A DNA stretch of 64,000 nt from Parafrankia discariae (lineage in GTDB: Bacteria > Actinomycetota > Actinomycetes > Frankiales > Frankiaceae), in contig NZ_KB891102.1 in NCBI RefSeq assembly GCF_000373365.1, forward strand, positions 17,632 to 81,631. Reading direction: 5' to 3'. A program made the translations under genes and the position numbers. Below, one piece after another: positions 32,085 through 42,800 of the stretch (positions are counted from its first letter, which is position 1; each line of letters starts with the position of its first letter). A model generated the notes under the pieces. That model worked only from the letters and a program-made list of their open reading frames with translations, searched no databases and had not been told where the DNA came from.

Positions 32085-35000
32085 TTATCCGGCGTTCTCG
32101 CCGTCGCCCGCGGCCTCCAGGTCACCTTCCAGTTCAAGATAGGTGGATCGCAGGCCGGCGAGGGTGGCTTCCTCAGGGGCGTCCCACAGGCCACGCTCCG
32201 CGGCCTCGAGGAGGCGCTCGGTCATGCCGCGCAACGCCCACGGGTTGGACGTCCGCAGGAACTCGCGGGTCTCGGCGTCGAAGACGTAGGAGGCGGCCAG
32301 CGACTCGTACATCCAGTCCTGCACGACACCGGCGGTCGCGTCGTAGCCGAACAGGTAGTCGACCGTCGCGGCCAGCTCGAACGCGCCCTTGTAACCGTGC
32401 CGGCGCATCGCCGCGATCCAGCGCGGGTTCACCACCCGGGCGCGGAACACCCGGTGGGTCTCCTCCTGCAGGGTGCGGGTGCGCACGGCGTCCGGCAGCG
32501 CGCTGTCACCGACGTAGGCGGCCGGCGAGGTGCCGGTGAGCGCGCGCACGGCGGCCACCATCCCACCGTGGTACTGGAAGTAGTCGTCGGAGTCGACGAG
32601 GTCGTGCTCGCGGGTGTCCTGGTTCTTCACCGCGATCTGGATGCGGCGGAACGCGGTCTCCATGTCGGCGCGGGCCTCGGCGCCGTCCAGGCCGCGCCCG
32701 TAGGCGTAGCCGCCCCAGACCGCGTACACCTCGGCCAGGTCGGCGTCCGAGCGCCACTGCCGGGAGTCGATCAGCGGCAGCAGCCCGGCGCCGTACGCGC
32801 CCGGTTTCGAACCGAAGATCCGGGTGGTCGCGCGGCGCAGCGCGGCCGGGTCGGGCGCGTCACCGGGACCGCCGGCGCCGGCCGTACCCGCGGCGCCGCC
32901 AACACCGGCCGTGCCGGTGGTGCCGGCGGTGCCACCAACACCGGCCGTGCCGGTGGTGCCGCCACTCCCGCCGACCGTCGGGACGGCCCCGAGCGCCGCC
33001 AGGTCGGCCCGGACGTGCGCGGCCAGCGCGTTGACGTCGTCGGGCTCGTCGAGCACCGCCACCGCCCGCACCGCGTCGTCGAGCAGGGCGACGACGTGCG
33101 GGAACGCGTCCCGGAAGAACCCGGAGATCCGCACCACCACGTCCACCCGGGGACGCCCGAGCTCCGCGGCCGGGACGACCTCGAAGCCGGTGACGCGGCG
33201 GGACGCGTCATCCCAGGTGGGACGGCAGCCCAGCAGCCAGAGCACCTCGGCGATGTCGTCGCCCTGGGTGCGCATCGCCGACGTCCCCCAGACTGTCAGC
33301 CCGACCGAGGCCGGGTAGCCGCCGGTGTCGGCGAGGTAGCGCTCGATCAGCGAGTCGGCGAGCGCCCGGCCGGTCTCCCAGGCGAGCCGGGACGGGATGG
33401 CCTTCGGGTCGACGGAGGCGAAGTTACGCCCGGTGGGCAGCACGTTGACGAGCCCACGGGTCGGCGAGCCGGACGGGCCGGGCGGGACGAACCGCCCGTC
33501 GAGGGCCCGCAGGGTGTTGACGATCTCGTCCGGGGTGCGGGCGAGGCGGGGGACGACCTCGGTGGCGGCGAAGGTGAGGACCCGCTCGACCTCGGCCCGG
33601 GCGGCGGCCGGCACCGCCTCGGCCGGCTGCCCGGCCACCACCGTGCTGACCGCGGCCGGCGACCAGCCGGCGTCCTCGAGGGCGGCCACCAGCGAACGGG
33701 CGGTCCGCTCGAACGCGTCGACCTGCGCCCGGGACGCCTCGGTGTCGCCTTCGGTGTGGCCCAGTGCCGCGCGCAGCCCGGGGACCGCCCCGGCCTGGCC
33801 CGCCCACATCTGGTTGGCGCGCAGGATCGCGGTTACCAGGTTCGTCCGCGCCTCCCCGGCCGGGGCCACGCCGAGGATGTGCAGGCCGTCGCGGATCTGG
33901 GTGTCCTTGACCTCGCAGAGGTAGCCGTCGACGTGCAGCAGGAAGTCGTCGAACTCGGCGTCGCTGGGCCGGTCGGCCTGCCCGAGGTCGTGGTGCAGCT
34001 GCGCGGACTGGATCAGCGTCCAGATCTGGGCGCGCACGGCGGGCAGCTTCGCCGGGTCGAGCGCGGCGAGCGTCGCGTACTCGTCGAGGAGCTGCTCCAG
34101 TTTGGCCATGTCACCGTAGGAGTCGGCGCGGGCCATCGGCGGCACGAGATGATCCACGATCACGGCGTGGGCGCGGCGTTTGGCCTGCGTCCCCTCCCCC
34201 GGGTCGTTGACCAGGAACGGGTAGACGAACGGCAGGTCACCGAGGACGGCGTCCGGCGCACACCGCGCGGACAGCCCGAGGCCCTTGCCGGGCAGCCACT
34301 CCAGCGTCCCGTGCTTGCCGAGGTGGATGACGGCGTCCGCGCCGAAGTCCTCGTCCAGCCAGCGGTAGGCCGCCAGGTAGTGGTGGGACGGCGGCAGGTC
34401 CGGGTCATGGTAGATCGCCACCGGGTTCTCCCCGAACCCCCGCGGCGGTTGGATCATCACGACGATGTTGCCGAACCGCAGCGCGGCCAGCACGATCGCC
34501 GGTTCCGCCCCGCCGTCGTCGTCGACATAGAGGGCGCCGGGCGGCGGGCCCCAGTGCTCGGCCATGGCACCGCCCAGCGACTCGGGCAGGCGGGCGAACC
34601 ATCCCTCGTAGGTGGACGCCGGCACCCGCGCCGGCGCCGCGGCGAGCTGCTCCTCGGTCAGCCACTCGACGTCGTGCCCACCGGCGGCGATCAGGGCGTG
34701 GATCAGGGCGTCCCCGGCCGCGGCGTCCGGCCTGATCTCGCCCGGCCCGCCGTCGGCGGAGCGGAGGTCCTCGCCCGGGTAGCCCTCACCGAGGTCGTAG
34801 CCGGCGGCGCGCAGCGCGTCGAGCAGCAGCACGGCCGACGCCGGGGTGTCGAGCCCGACGGCGTTACCGACCCGCGAGTGCTTCGTCGGGTACGACGAGA
34901 GCACGATCGCGATCTTCTTCTCGGCGGTCGGGGTGTGCCGCAGCCCGGCCAGCCGGGACGCGATCCCGGCGACCCGTGCGGTGCGCTCCGGATCGGCCAC

Positions 35001-35975
35001 GTACACCGGGACGCCGTCCGCCGCCTGCTCCTTGAACGAGAACGGGACGGTGATGATCCGGCCGTCGAACTCGGGGATGGCGACCTGCATCGCCGCGTCC
35101 ATCGGTGACAGACCTGCGTCGCTGTCCGCCCAGACGGCCCGTGACGAGGTCAGGCACAGCCCCTGCACCACCGGGACGTCGAGCGCGGCGAGCGCGCCGA
35201 CGTCCCAGGCGTCCTCGTCGCCGCCGGCGGACGCGTCCGACGCACGGGTGCCGCCGGCGGCGAGCACGGTCACCACGAGAGCGTCGACCCCGGCCAGATC
35301 GTCGATCACCCCACCGGCGGCGGCGCCGCGCAGCGTCGAGCAGAACACCGGACGGGCGTTCGCGCCGGCGCCCTCGATCGCGTCGCACAACGCGTCGACG
35401 AACCCCGTGTTCCCGGAGGTGGCGTGCGCCCGGTAGAACACGACACCGACAGTCGGGCGGTCCGCCTTGGCCACCCGGTCGCCGTGCGGGCCGTGCGCGG
35501 GCAGTTCCACCGGCGGGGCGAACCCCAGCCCGGTGAGCAGCAGCGTGTCGGACAGGAAACGGTACAGCTCGGCCAGGTTGCCGACACCGCCCTCGGCCAG
35601 GTAGGCCAGCGCCTCGGTGGCGACGCCGGCCGGAACGGTGCCGCGGGCCATCAGCGCCGCGTCCGGTGCCGCCTCACCGCCGAGGGCGACGACCGGCAGC
35701 CCGCTGGCCACGGTCGCGGCGAGCCCTTCGGGCCAGGCCCGGTCGCCGCCGAGCAGGCGCACCACCACCACGTCGACCCCGGCGAGGAACTCCGGCACCC
35801 GCGCCGCGTCGAGCCGGGCCGGGTTCGCGACCCGCCACGGCACGCCGCTGGCCCGCGCGGCGAGCAGCTCGGTGTCGGCGGTGGACACCAGCGCCAGCAC
35901 CGGTTCGGCGGCCGGCCCCGCGTCGGCGGCCGGCCCCGGCTCGGCCGGGACGCCGTCCGGCGGTGTGTTCGGCAT
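32085..35975 (-). CDS. cobN: Cobaltochelatase subunit CobN
   Basis: The 1296-residue large subunit of aerobic cobaltochelatase, which inserts Co2+ into hydrogenobyrinate diamide with CobS and CobT. Family-typical blocks include RPTVGVVFYRAHATSGN, KIAIVLSSYPTKHSRVGNAVG (in part), AAYRWLDEDFGADAVIHLGKHGTLEWLPGKG (in part) and NPWALRGMTERLLEA. Length is normal for CobN. A Gly/Thr/Ala repeat insertion near residue 1000-1035 is odd. ATG 35975 directly follows the cobQ stop (TGAATG), giving coupled translation as the last cobalamin gene of this riboswitch-led operon. Confidence 0.95.
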   Translation of the reverse strand: MPNTPPDGVPAEPGPAADAGPAAEPVLALVSTADTELLAARASGVPWRVANPARLDAARVPEFLAGVDVVVVRLLGGDRAWPEGLAATVASGLPVVALGGEAAPDAALMARGTVPAGVATEALAYLAEGGVGNLAELYRFLSDTLLLTGLGFAPPVELPAHGPHGDRVAKADRPTVGVVFYRAHATSGNTGFVDALCDAIEGAGANARPVFCSTLRGAAAGGVIDDLAGVDALVVTVLAAGGTRASDASAGGDEDAWDVGALAALDVPVVQGLCLTSSRAVWADSDAGLSPMDAAMQVAIPEFDGRIITVPFSFKEQAADGVPVYVADPERTARVAGIASRLAGLRHTPTAEKKIAIVLSSYPTKHSRVGNAVGLDTPASAVLLLDALRAAGYDLGEGYPGEDLRSADGGPGEIRPDAAAGDALIHALIAAGGHDVEWLTEEQLAAAPARVPASTYEGWFARLPESLGGAMAEHWGPPPGALYVDDDGGAEPAIVLAALRFGNIVVMIQPPRGFGENPVAIYHDPDLPPSHHYLAAYRWLDEDFGADAVIHLGKHGTLEWLPGKGLGLSARCAPDAVLGDLPFVYPFLVNDPGEGTQAKRRAHAVIVDHLVPPMARADSYGDMAKLEQLLDEYATLAALDPAKLPAVRAQIWTLIQSAQLHHDLGQADRPSDAEFDDFLLHVDGYLCEVKDTQIRDGLHILGVAPAGEARTNLVTAILRANQMWAGQAGAVPGLRAALGHTEGDTEASRAQVDAFERTARSLVAALEDAGWSPAAVSTVVAGQPAEAVPAAARAEVERVLTFAATEVVPRLARTPDEIVNTLRALDGRFVPPGPSGSPTRGLVNVLPTGRNFASVDPKAIPSRLAWETGRALADSLIERYLADTGGYPASVGLTVWGTSAMRTQGDDIAEVLWLLGCRPTWDDASRRVTGFEVVPAAELGRPRVDVVVRISGFFRDAFPHVVALLDDAVRAVAVLDEPDDVNALAAHVRADLAALGAVPTVGGSGGTTGTAGVGGTAGTTGTAGVGGAAGTAGAGGPGDAPDPAALRRATTRIFGSKPGAYGAGLLPLIDSRQWRSDADLAEVYAVWGGYAYGRGLDGAEARADMETAFRRIQIAVKNQDTREHDLVDSDDYFQYHGGMVAAVRALTGTSPAAYVGDSALPDAVRTRTLQEETHRVFRARVVNPRWIAAMRRHGYKGAFELAATVDYLFGYDATAGVVQDWMYESLAASYVFDAETREFLRTSNPWALRGMTERLLEAAERGLWDAPEEATLAGLRSTYLELEGDLEAAGDGENAG
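32899..32961. repeat. 36-base-period direct repeat in cobN
   Basis: A 27-base sequence occurs twice (32899-32925 and 32935-32961), offset by 36 bases (12 codons). It encodes a Gly/Thr/Ala-rich insertion in CobN that I do not expect in most family members. Confidence 0.8.
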
Positions 35976-37532
35976 TCAGGGTGCTCCCGGGGGGACGAAG
36001 GGCAGGCCGGCGGGCGCGCCGCGGTCGAGCAGCGCGCGCACCGTCGCGGTGTCGAGATGGTCGGCGACCAGGTCACCGAGGGCGTCCAGGCGGCGCGCCC
36101 GAACATCGGCGAAACAGGTGACTGCGGGGTGGAACGTCCGGCCGGCGGCCGCCGCCACGCCGGTGAGGAACGCCCGCCGGAACTCGTCGTTCTCCAGCAG
36201 ACCGTGCCAGCTCGTGCCGGACACGGCGCCGCGGCGCACGCCGTCGACCGCGAACGGTTCCGCGGCGCCACCCGGGCCGGGCAGGGCGTCGTCGACCGTG
36301 GGCCGGCCGTGGCGGATCTCGTAGCCGGTCACCGGATACCCGTCGGCGCTGACACCACCGCGGCGGCCGAGGACCTTGTCGGCGGCGAACCGGGTGACCA
36401 GCGGCAGCAGACCCAGCCCCGGCACCTCCCCGGCCCCCGACTCGATCTCGTCCTCGATGCGCACCCCGAGCATCTGGTAGCCACCGCAGATCCCCAGGGT
36501 CGGCAGGCCGGCGGCGGCCCGCGCGGCGAGCGCGTCGGCCAGCCCGCGGCGACGCAGCCACGCCAGGTCGGAGACGGTGGCGCGGGTCCCGGGCAGCACG
36601 ACCAGGTCGACGTCGGCGATCTCGTCGGGGGTGGTCGCCAGCCGCACGGAGACCCCCGGCTCGGCACGCAGCGCGTCCAGGTCGGTGATGTTGGACAGCC
36701 GGGGGAAACGGACGACGGCGACCCGCAGCCGGTCCGGGCCGGTGTCGGCCGCCCCCGGCCCGCCCGACCCGTCCACCTCGGGGTCGGGGTGGGAACGCAG
36801 GTCCAGGGAGTCCTCGACGTCCAGCCACAGACCGGGCAGCCACGGCAGTACCCCGAGGACCCGACGTCCGGTGAGGCCCTCAAGCTGACGCAGCCCGGGT
36901 TCGAGCAGCCGCGCGTCACCGCGGAACCGGTTGATCACCCAGCCGGCGATGTGCGCCTGGTCGGCCCGGTCGAGCAGGGCGAGCGTGCCGAACAGGGCGG
37001 CGAACACCCCACCCCGGTCGATGTCACCGACCACGAGGACCGGCAGGTTCGCCGCCCGCGCCAGGCCCATGTTCGCGATGTCGGTCGCCCGCAGGTTGAT
37101 CTCCGCCGGCGACCCGGCGCCCTCGCAGATCACCGCGTCGAACCGGCCACGCAGGTCGGCGAGACAGTCCAGGACGATGCCCAGCAGCCGCTCCTTGTAC
37201 GGCCGGTAACCGAGCGCGTCGACCTCGGCGACGGGACGACCGAGCACGACCAGCTGGCTGTGCCGGTCCGATCCCGGTTTGAGCAGCACCGGGTTCATCG
37301 CGGCCTCGGGCTCCACCCCGGCCGCGGCGGCCTGCATCGCCTGCGCCCGCCCGATCTCGGCGCCGTCGGCGGTGACCACCGAGTTCAACGCCATGTTCTG
37401 GGCCTTGAACGGCGCGACGCGCACCCCCTCGCGGGCCAGCCAGCGGCACAGGCCGGCGGTCAGGACGCTTTTCCCCGCGTCCGAGGCGGTTCCCGCCACC
37501 AGCAGCGCCCCGCCCGCCCCTGGCCGGGTCAT
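35976..37532 (-). CDS. cobQ: Cobyric acid synthase CobQ
   Basis: Glutamine-dependent amidase of 518 residues that adds four amide groups to adenosylcobyrinate a,c-diamide. N-terminal P-loop domain: [19 protein letters not shown] (about 11-29), KAQNMALNS and [14 protein letters not shown]-terminal class I-like amidotransferase domain: [11 protein letters not shown] with the nucleophilic Cys, and the [10 protein letters not shown] block with the catalytic His. ATG 37532 overlaps the cobD stop (ATGA), so translation is coupled; the frame is open upstream but lies inside cobD. Confidence 0.95.
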   Translation of the reverse strand: MTRPGAGGALLVAGTASDAGKSVLTAGLCRWLAREGVRVAPFKAQNMALNSVVTADGAEIGRAQAMQAAAAGVEPEAAMNPVLLKPGSDRHSQLVVLGRPVAEVDALGYRPYKERLLGIVLDCLADLRGRFDAVICEGAGSPAEINLRATDIANMGLARAANLPVLVVGDIDRGGVFAALFGTLALLDRADQAHIAGWVINRFRGDARLLEPGLRQLEGLTGRRVLGVLPWLPGLWLDVEDSLDLRSHPDPEVDGSGGPGAADTGPDRLRVAVVRFPRLSNITDLDALRAEPGVSVRLATTPDEIADVDLVVLPGTRATVSDLAWLRRRGLADALAARAAAGLPTLGICGGYQMLGVRIEDEIESGAGEVPGLGLLPLVTRFAADKVLGRRGGVSADGYPVTGYEIRHGRPTVDDALPGPGGAAEPFAVDGVRRGAVSGTSWHGLLENDEFRRAFLTGVAAAAGRTFHPAVTCFADVRARRLDALGDLVADHLDTATVRALLDRGAPAGLPFVPPGAP

Positions 37533-38506
37533 CGCGGTGCCCGGCGCGCCCGCGCCGCGCCGAGGGCGATGGCCGCGCCGGCGCACACCACGACCGAGGC
37601 CGCGCTGACCGCGCCGGACAGCCGGGCCGCCGCCGCCAGGTCACCGACCTCGGCCGGACGCCCGGACCCCAGCTCGGGACGCCGCTCGACCCCGTGCGGA
37701 TACCGCAGCTCACCCCCGAGACGCAGGCCGAGCGCACCGGCGAACGCCGCCTCGACCATCCCGGCGTTCGGGCTCGGATGCGACCGGCCGTCGCGGCGCA
37801 TCACCCGGAACGCCTCCGCCGGGGAACCACCGACCAGCGGCGCGCACCCGCAGGTGAGCAGCGCGCACAGCCGGGCCGGCAGCAGGTTCGCCACGTCGTC
37901 GGTGCGGGCCGCGGCCCACCCGAACCGGCCGTGCCGGGCGTCGCGGTAGCCGACCATCGCGTCGAGGGTGTTCGCCGCCCGGTAGGCCACCAGCCCGGGC
38001 AGCCCGGCGACAGCCCCCCACAACAGCGGGGCGACGACGGCGTCGGAGGTGTTCTCCGCCACCGACTCCACCCCGGCGCGCGCGAGCCCACCGGCGTCGA
38101 GGACCGACGGGTCCCGCCCGCACAGCGACGGCAGCCGCCGGCGGGCCGCGCGCAGATCACGGCGTCGCAGCTCACCGCCGAGCGCCCGGCCCTGCCGGCG
38201 CAGCGACGTGCCGCCGAGCACCGTCCAGGTGGTGACGGCGGTCAGGCCCACCCGGGCCAGCGCCGCGCGCCGTCCCGGGCGCCGCCCGGCCAGCGCCCGT
38301 TCGGCGCCGGCGGCCACGGCCGCCGGGCCGGCGACGAGGACCGTGGCGTACGCCGCGCCGACCAGCCGGCTGTCGCGGTGCACGGCCCGTTCGAGACCGC
38401 CGGCGACCCGCCCGAACCCGGCCACGGGATGGCCGCGGGCAGGGTCGGCGAGCACCATGTCGAGAACGGCGCCGAGGACGAGACCCACCGTGCGGGCGCG
38501 GCTCAC
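37529..38506 (-). CDS. cobD: Adenosylcobinamide-phosphate synthase CobD/CbiB
   Basis: A 325-residue integral membrane protein that attaches the aminopropanol arm to cobyric acid. Hallmarks: [23 protein letters not shown] (in part), [25 protein letters not shown] (in part), [27 protein letters not shown] (in part) and a C-terminal [18 protein letters not shown] 38506 overlaps the cbtA stop by four bases (GTGA). Sits between the cobalt importer genes and cobQ. Confidence 0.95.
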   Translation of the reverse strand: MSRARTVGLVLGAVLDMVLADPARGHPVAGFGRVAGGLERAVHRDSRLVGAAYATVLVAGPAAVAAGAERALAGRRPGRRAALARVGLTAVTTWTVLGGTSLRRQGRALGGELRRRDLRAARRRLPSLCGRDPSVLDAGGLARAGVESVAENTSDAVVAPLLWGAVAGLPGLVAYRAANTLDAMVGYRDARHGRFGWAAARTDDVANLLPARLCALLTCGCAPLVGGSPAEAFRVMRRDGRSHPSPNAGMVEAAFAGALGLRLGGELRYPHGVERRPELGSGRPAEVGDLAAAARLSGAVSAASVVVCAGAAIALGAARARRAPR

Positions 38507-39303
38507 CCGGCCGACGGCGCAGGGGCCTGGCTGGCGGCGCGGGTCTCCTCCGCGCGGGCGGCAGTGCCGGCCTCACGGGCCGGTGCCGGCGCCGGGCTCA
38601 GTACCCGGTGGGCGAGCGGCCCGAACACCAGTCCGAGCGTCGCCCACAGCACCGCCTGGGTGCCCAGCGACGCCAGCCGGAACCGCCACAGCAGCTCCGC
38701 CGGGAACGACGCCGGCACCTCGTTGATCACCGGCATGACGACCGCGGCCACGCTCACCAGCACGACGAACACCGCCGCCGCCGCGAGCGCGGCGTTCCAG
38801 GTCCCGAGACGGGCCGAGACCAGCCGGCCGACCTGGGCCGCGATCAGCGCGGCGAGCACCGCCACCAGGACCATCACCACGTAGAGGCCGGTCCGCCGGT
38901 CGATCGTGTCCGGGTTGCCGACCGCCGGCGGGTTCGCCGGGTATTTCAGGAACGGCACCACGGCGACCGCGACGAAACCGGTCACCGCGACCACCGCGGC
39001 GGTGGGCCGCATCCCGCCGGTGCCGATGCGACCGTAGGCGAGGGCGCACGCGATCGCGAACAGCCCGCCGATCGCGACGCCGTACACCCCGGTCGCGACC
39101 GCGAGACCCAGACCCTTCTGGGTGCTCCGGGAGACGACCTCCTCCTCGGCGTGTTCACCGGGAGCGGGCGGGGGCGCCGACGCCTCCTCGATCGCGATCG
39201 AGGCGTCCACCTGGGGTTCGCCGGTGATCGACGCGAACCCGAAAGCCAGCAGACCGGCGAAGAAACCTGCGAGCATGCCAAAGACAAGCAGCCTGCGCAT
39301 CAT
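38503..39303 (-). CDS. cbtA: Cobalt transporter subunit CbtA
   Basis: A 266-residue membrane protein of the CbtA family, predicted to take up cobalt with CbtB. Five or so membrane segments: RRLLVFGMLAGFFAGLLAFG, LGLAVATGVYGVAIGGLFAI, AAVVAVTGFVAVAVVPFLKY, VVMVLVAVLAALIAAQV and further ones. The PxxKYPANPP block is characteristic. ATG 39303 lies nine bases from a GGAGG site. Regulation by the upstream B12 riboswitch fits cobalt import being repressed when cobalamin is plentiful. Confidence 0.9.
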   Translation of the reverse strand: MMRRLLVFGMLAGFFAGLLAFGFASITGEPQVDASIAIEEASAPPPAPGEHAEEEVVSRSTQKGLGLAVATGVYGVAIGGLFAIACALAYGRIGTGGMRPTAAVVAVTGFVAVAVVPFLKYPANPPAVGNPDTIDRRTGLYVVMVLVAVLAALIAAQVGRLVSARLGTWNAALAAAAVFVVLVSVAAVVMPVINEVPASFPAELLWRFRLASLGTQAVLWATLGLVFGPLAHRVLSPAPAPAREAGTAARAEETRAASQAPAPSAG

Positions 39304-39352
39304 GGGAAACGGCCTCCGCCGTAGGCCGGAGAGAGTTCTCCGGGACGACCGG

Positions 39353-39595
39353 TCAGTGGCAGGGGAAACCCAGCAGATGCCGGCCGTCGTGCACGAACTC
39401 GTGCACCCAGGTTCCGCCGACGAGGGAGAACGCCCCCTCCTCGGACCCGACGAAGTAGATGCCCAGCAGCATCAGCGCGCCGACAAGCACCGCCCACGGG
39501 ACGATGTCACGCAGCGGAAGAGGCAACGGCAGGGGACGGGCGGTGCCGCCGGCGAGCGGCGTGGCGGCGGGCGAAGAAGAAGCGGAGTCGGGCAT
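39353..39595 (-). CDS. cbtB: Cobalt transporter subunit CbtB
   Basis: An 80-residue protein with one membrane segment (DIVPWAVLVGALMLLGIYFVG) and the conserved His-rich C-terminus EFVHDGRHLLGFPCH, the metal-binding tail that defines CbtB. Start ATG 39595 is preceded by GGGAGG. It is the first gene of the riboswitch-controlled operon, 49 bases ahead of cbtA. Confidence 0.92.
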   Translation of the reverse strand: MPDSASSSPAATPLAGGTARPLPLPLPLRDIVPWAVLVGALMLLGIYFVGSEEGAFSLVGGTWVHEFVHDGRHLLGFPCH

Positions 39596-39639
39596 GCGAA
39601 GACCTCCCAGGGATCACGCGTCCGGCTGGTGGATTCGCG

Positions 39640-39775
39640 ACGAAACGGGTCTGACTCGCGGCTTGGAAACGACAATGTTCCAGCCGATCACAGTGGCGCG
39701 GCCGTGCCGGACTCTCACCGGCTTCCTGTCAACATCACGACTAGCTTCGACAGGCTACGAGGTTGTTGAAGTCAC
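39640..39775 (-). promoter_or_regulatory. Cobalamin riboswitch
   Basis: Read on the minus strand, the leader of cbtB contains the B12-riboswitch core: GGAAGCCGGTGAGAGTCCGG, then GGCCGCGCCACTGTGATCGG, and the 3' element AAGCCGCGAGTCAGACCC. These match the conserved GGGAA-CCGGTG-AA-TCCGG, CGCCACTGT and AGCC-GA-GACC elements of the class. It should lower expression of cbtB-cbtA-cobD-cobQ-cobN when adenosylcobalamin is bound. The outer boundaries are approximate. Confidence 0.9.
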
Positions 39776-39874
39776 CGTCAACAGCGAGTTTCACCGGTCA
39801 CATCCCCGCCCACCGCCCAGCGCGGCATGCCGGTCCCGCCCGGCACACCGGGCGGGACCCACCCGGGCCCGGTC

Positions 39875-42800
39875 TCACACGGACATCGAGTACGCGACCA
39901 CGCCGCGGCGGATCGCGTCCATCGCCGCCCGGGCGGCCCGCCCGACGCCGAGGATCCCGTCGGCGTCGGGGCGCTCCCGCGGTACCGGCCCGTCCGAAGC
40001 CGGCGCCGGGACCTCGGCCGGCCCGGCGGCCGCCTTCGCCGCGTAGGGCGGAGCGACCTGCGCGATCTGGTCCAGCAGGTCGATGAGCTGACGCATCCAG
40101 CGGACGAAGTCCCCGGCCGTCAGGTCCGCGCCGGCGTCCTCGAGGACCTGCTCCAGCCCACGCCCGCACGCCCAGCCGTGCGCGACCGCCACGAAACCGA
40201 GGTCGGGCGGGCGCAGGAACCCGAGCCGGTGATGGTCCTCCGCGGCGCTCAGCCGGGTGTACACACCCGCCATGTCCGCGAGGGCGTCGCGCAGCACGGC
40301 CCCACCGGGGATCGTCGGCGCGGCGACGTCGTCACCGCGCGGTTCGAAGACCAGCGTCGAGACCGCGGCGGCCAGCGCGGGCGGGGGCAGCCCCTCCCAC
40401 ACCCCGGTGCGCAGGCATTCGGCGACCTGCAGGTCCTGCTCGGTGTAGATCCGCGCCAGCATCGCGCCCGCGCCGGTGACGGAGTCACCACCGGCGGCGA
40501 GGTACCCGAGCTCGGCGAGGGTGTCCCGGACCCGGTCGAAGGTCCGGGCCACCGTGTTCGTGCGCCCCTCGACCTTGCGCTCAAGCCCGGCCGTCTCCCG
40601 GCGCAGCCGGTCGACGCGCTCCGCCGAACGCAGGTGCGCCTCCCGCTGCGGGCAGTCGTGCACGGGATGGGCCCGCATCGCGCGACGCAGCCTGGCCAGC
40701 TCGGCGTCGTCCGCGGCCAGCGAACGCGCCCGCTCCCGGCGGCCGGGCTCCTCCGGCAGCCGGATGTTACGCAACGACGAGGCCAGGTCCCGGCGTGCCT
40801 GCGGCGAACGCTGATTGAACGACTTCGGGATGCGGACCCGGGCCAACGGTTCGACAGCCACCGGAAAATCGATCATGGACAGGCGCCGGACCTGACGGTC
40901 CTCGGTGAGCACGACCGGGCGCGGCCCCTCCGCCGAGGCCCCCTCGACACCGGCGTCGAGCACCACGACAAGCCCACCGCGCCGGCCCGCCGGCACCCGG
41001 ACCACATCACCGCTGCGCAGCTTCGCCAGCGCCGCGGCGACCTCGGACTGGCGGCGCGCCGTCCCCGCCCGGGACAGGTCGGCCTCACGGTCCCGGATCC
41101 CGCGGCGCAGCTCGTCGTACTCGATGACCGAACCGCGGTCGCACTCCAGGGCCGCGGTCAGCTCCTCGATCGCCGCCTGGTTACGGCGCACCGCGCGGGC
41201 GATACCGACGACACCCTTGTCCGCCTGGAACTGGGCGAACGACGACTCCAGGACGGTACGCGCCCGCTCGGCACCGAGCCGCCCGACAAGGTTGACCGCC
41301 ATGTTGTACGACGGCCGGAACGACGACTTCAGCGGATAGGTCCGGGTGGAGGCGAGGCCGGCGAGGGCGAGCGGGTCCAGCCCGGGCTGCCACAGCACGA
41401 CGGCGTGGCCCTCGACGTCGATCCCGCGCCGCCCGGCCCGCCCGGTGAGCTGGGTGTACTCCCCGGGCGTGATGTCCGCCCGGGTCTGGCCGTTGAACTT
41501 GGTGAGCCGTTCCAGGACGACGGTGCGCGCGGGCATGTTGATCCCGAGCGCCAGGGTCTCGGTGGCGAACACCGCGCGGACGAGCCCGCGCACGAACAGC
41601 TCCTCCACCACCTCCTTGAAGGTGGGCAGCATGCCGGCGTGATGCGCGGCGATGCCCCGCTCCAGCCCCTCGAGCCACTGCCAGTAGCCCAGGACGGCGA
41701 GGTCGGCCTGGGGCACCCCGGCCGTGCGGGCCCGCACGTGCTCCCGGATCTCACGCTGCTGCTCGGGGGAGGTCAGCCGCAGCCCCGCCTGGATGCAGGA
41801 CGTCACCGCGGCGTCGCAACCGACCCGGCTGAACACGAACAGGATCGCGGGCAGCAGCCCGGCGCGGTCGAGCCGGACGATGACGTCGGGCCGGTTCGGC
41901 GGCCCGGAGCGCCGCCGCCCCTCCCCGTTCCCACCGCCGGACCGGCCCGGCCGCGACGAGCGGGGCCCGCGGCCGCGTTCGTACACCGCGCGGGACTCCT
42001 CCCGGGCGACCCGGAGCAGGTCCGGGTTGACCGCGCGCCCCCCGGCCACCGCACCGGCACCGGCGAGGTCACCGGCCCGAGCGTCACCGGCACGGATCTC
42101 ACCGGCACGGGCCTCAGCGCCGCGGGCACCGGGCCGGCCGCCGGAGGTGGCGCCTCCGACGGACCCCGGGGCGGTACCCCGCCCGTTCGGCCCCGGGCCA
42201 CGCCGCGAGAACGCCGGGACACCCGGATCCAGCCCGGACGGCTGATCGACGAACAGGTCGTGCAACGTCCGGTCGGCGAGGACATGCTGGAACAGCGGCA
42301 CCGGACGGTGCTCACTGACGATCACCCGGGTGTGCCCGCGGACGGTGACCAGCCACTCGGCGAACTCCTCCGCGTTGCTGACCGTCGCCGACAGCGAGAC
42401 GAGCCGCACATGCTGGGGCAGGTGAATGATCACCTCCTCCCAGACCGCGCCACGCTGACGATCGGCGAGGTAGTGGACCTCGTCCATCACGACGTAGCCC
42501 AGGGAGTCCAGCCGGGCGCTGCCCGCGGCCTCGGTGTAAAGCATGTTGCGCAGGACCTCGGTGGTCATCACGACCACCGGGGCGTCCCCGTTGCGCGAGG
42601 TGTCACCGGTCAGCAGGCCGATCGACGCCGCGCCGTACCGAGCGGCCAGGTCGGCGTACTTCTGGTTCGACAGGGCCTTGATCGGGGTGGTGTAGAAGCA
42701 GCGGGTGCCGGTCGCCAACGCCAGGTGGGCGGCGAACTCACCCACGACGGTCTTACCGGCGCCCGTCGGCGCGGCGACGAGAACACCCTCGCCCTGGGCG

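Noticed and set aside
31893-35108. Very long plus-strand open frame opposite cobN
   Set aside because: It is a shadow of cobN in high-GC DNA: composition is Arg/Gly/Val/His-rich without any family motif, and cobN is unambiguous.
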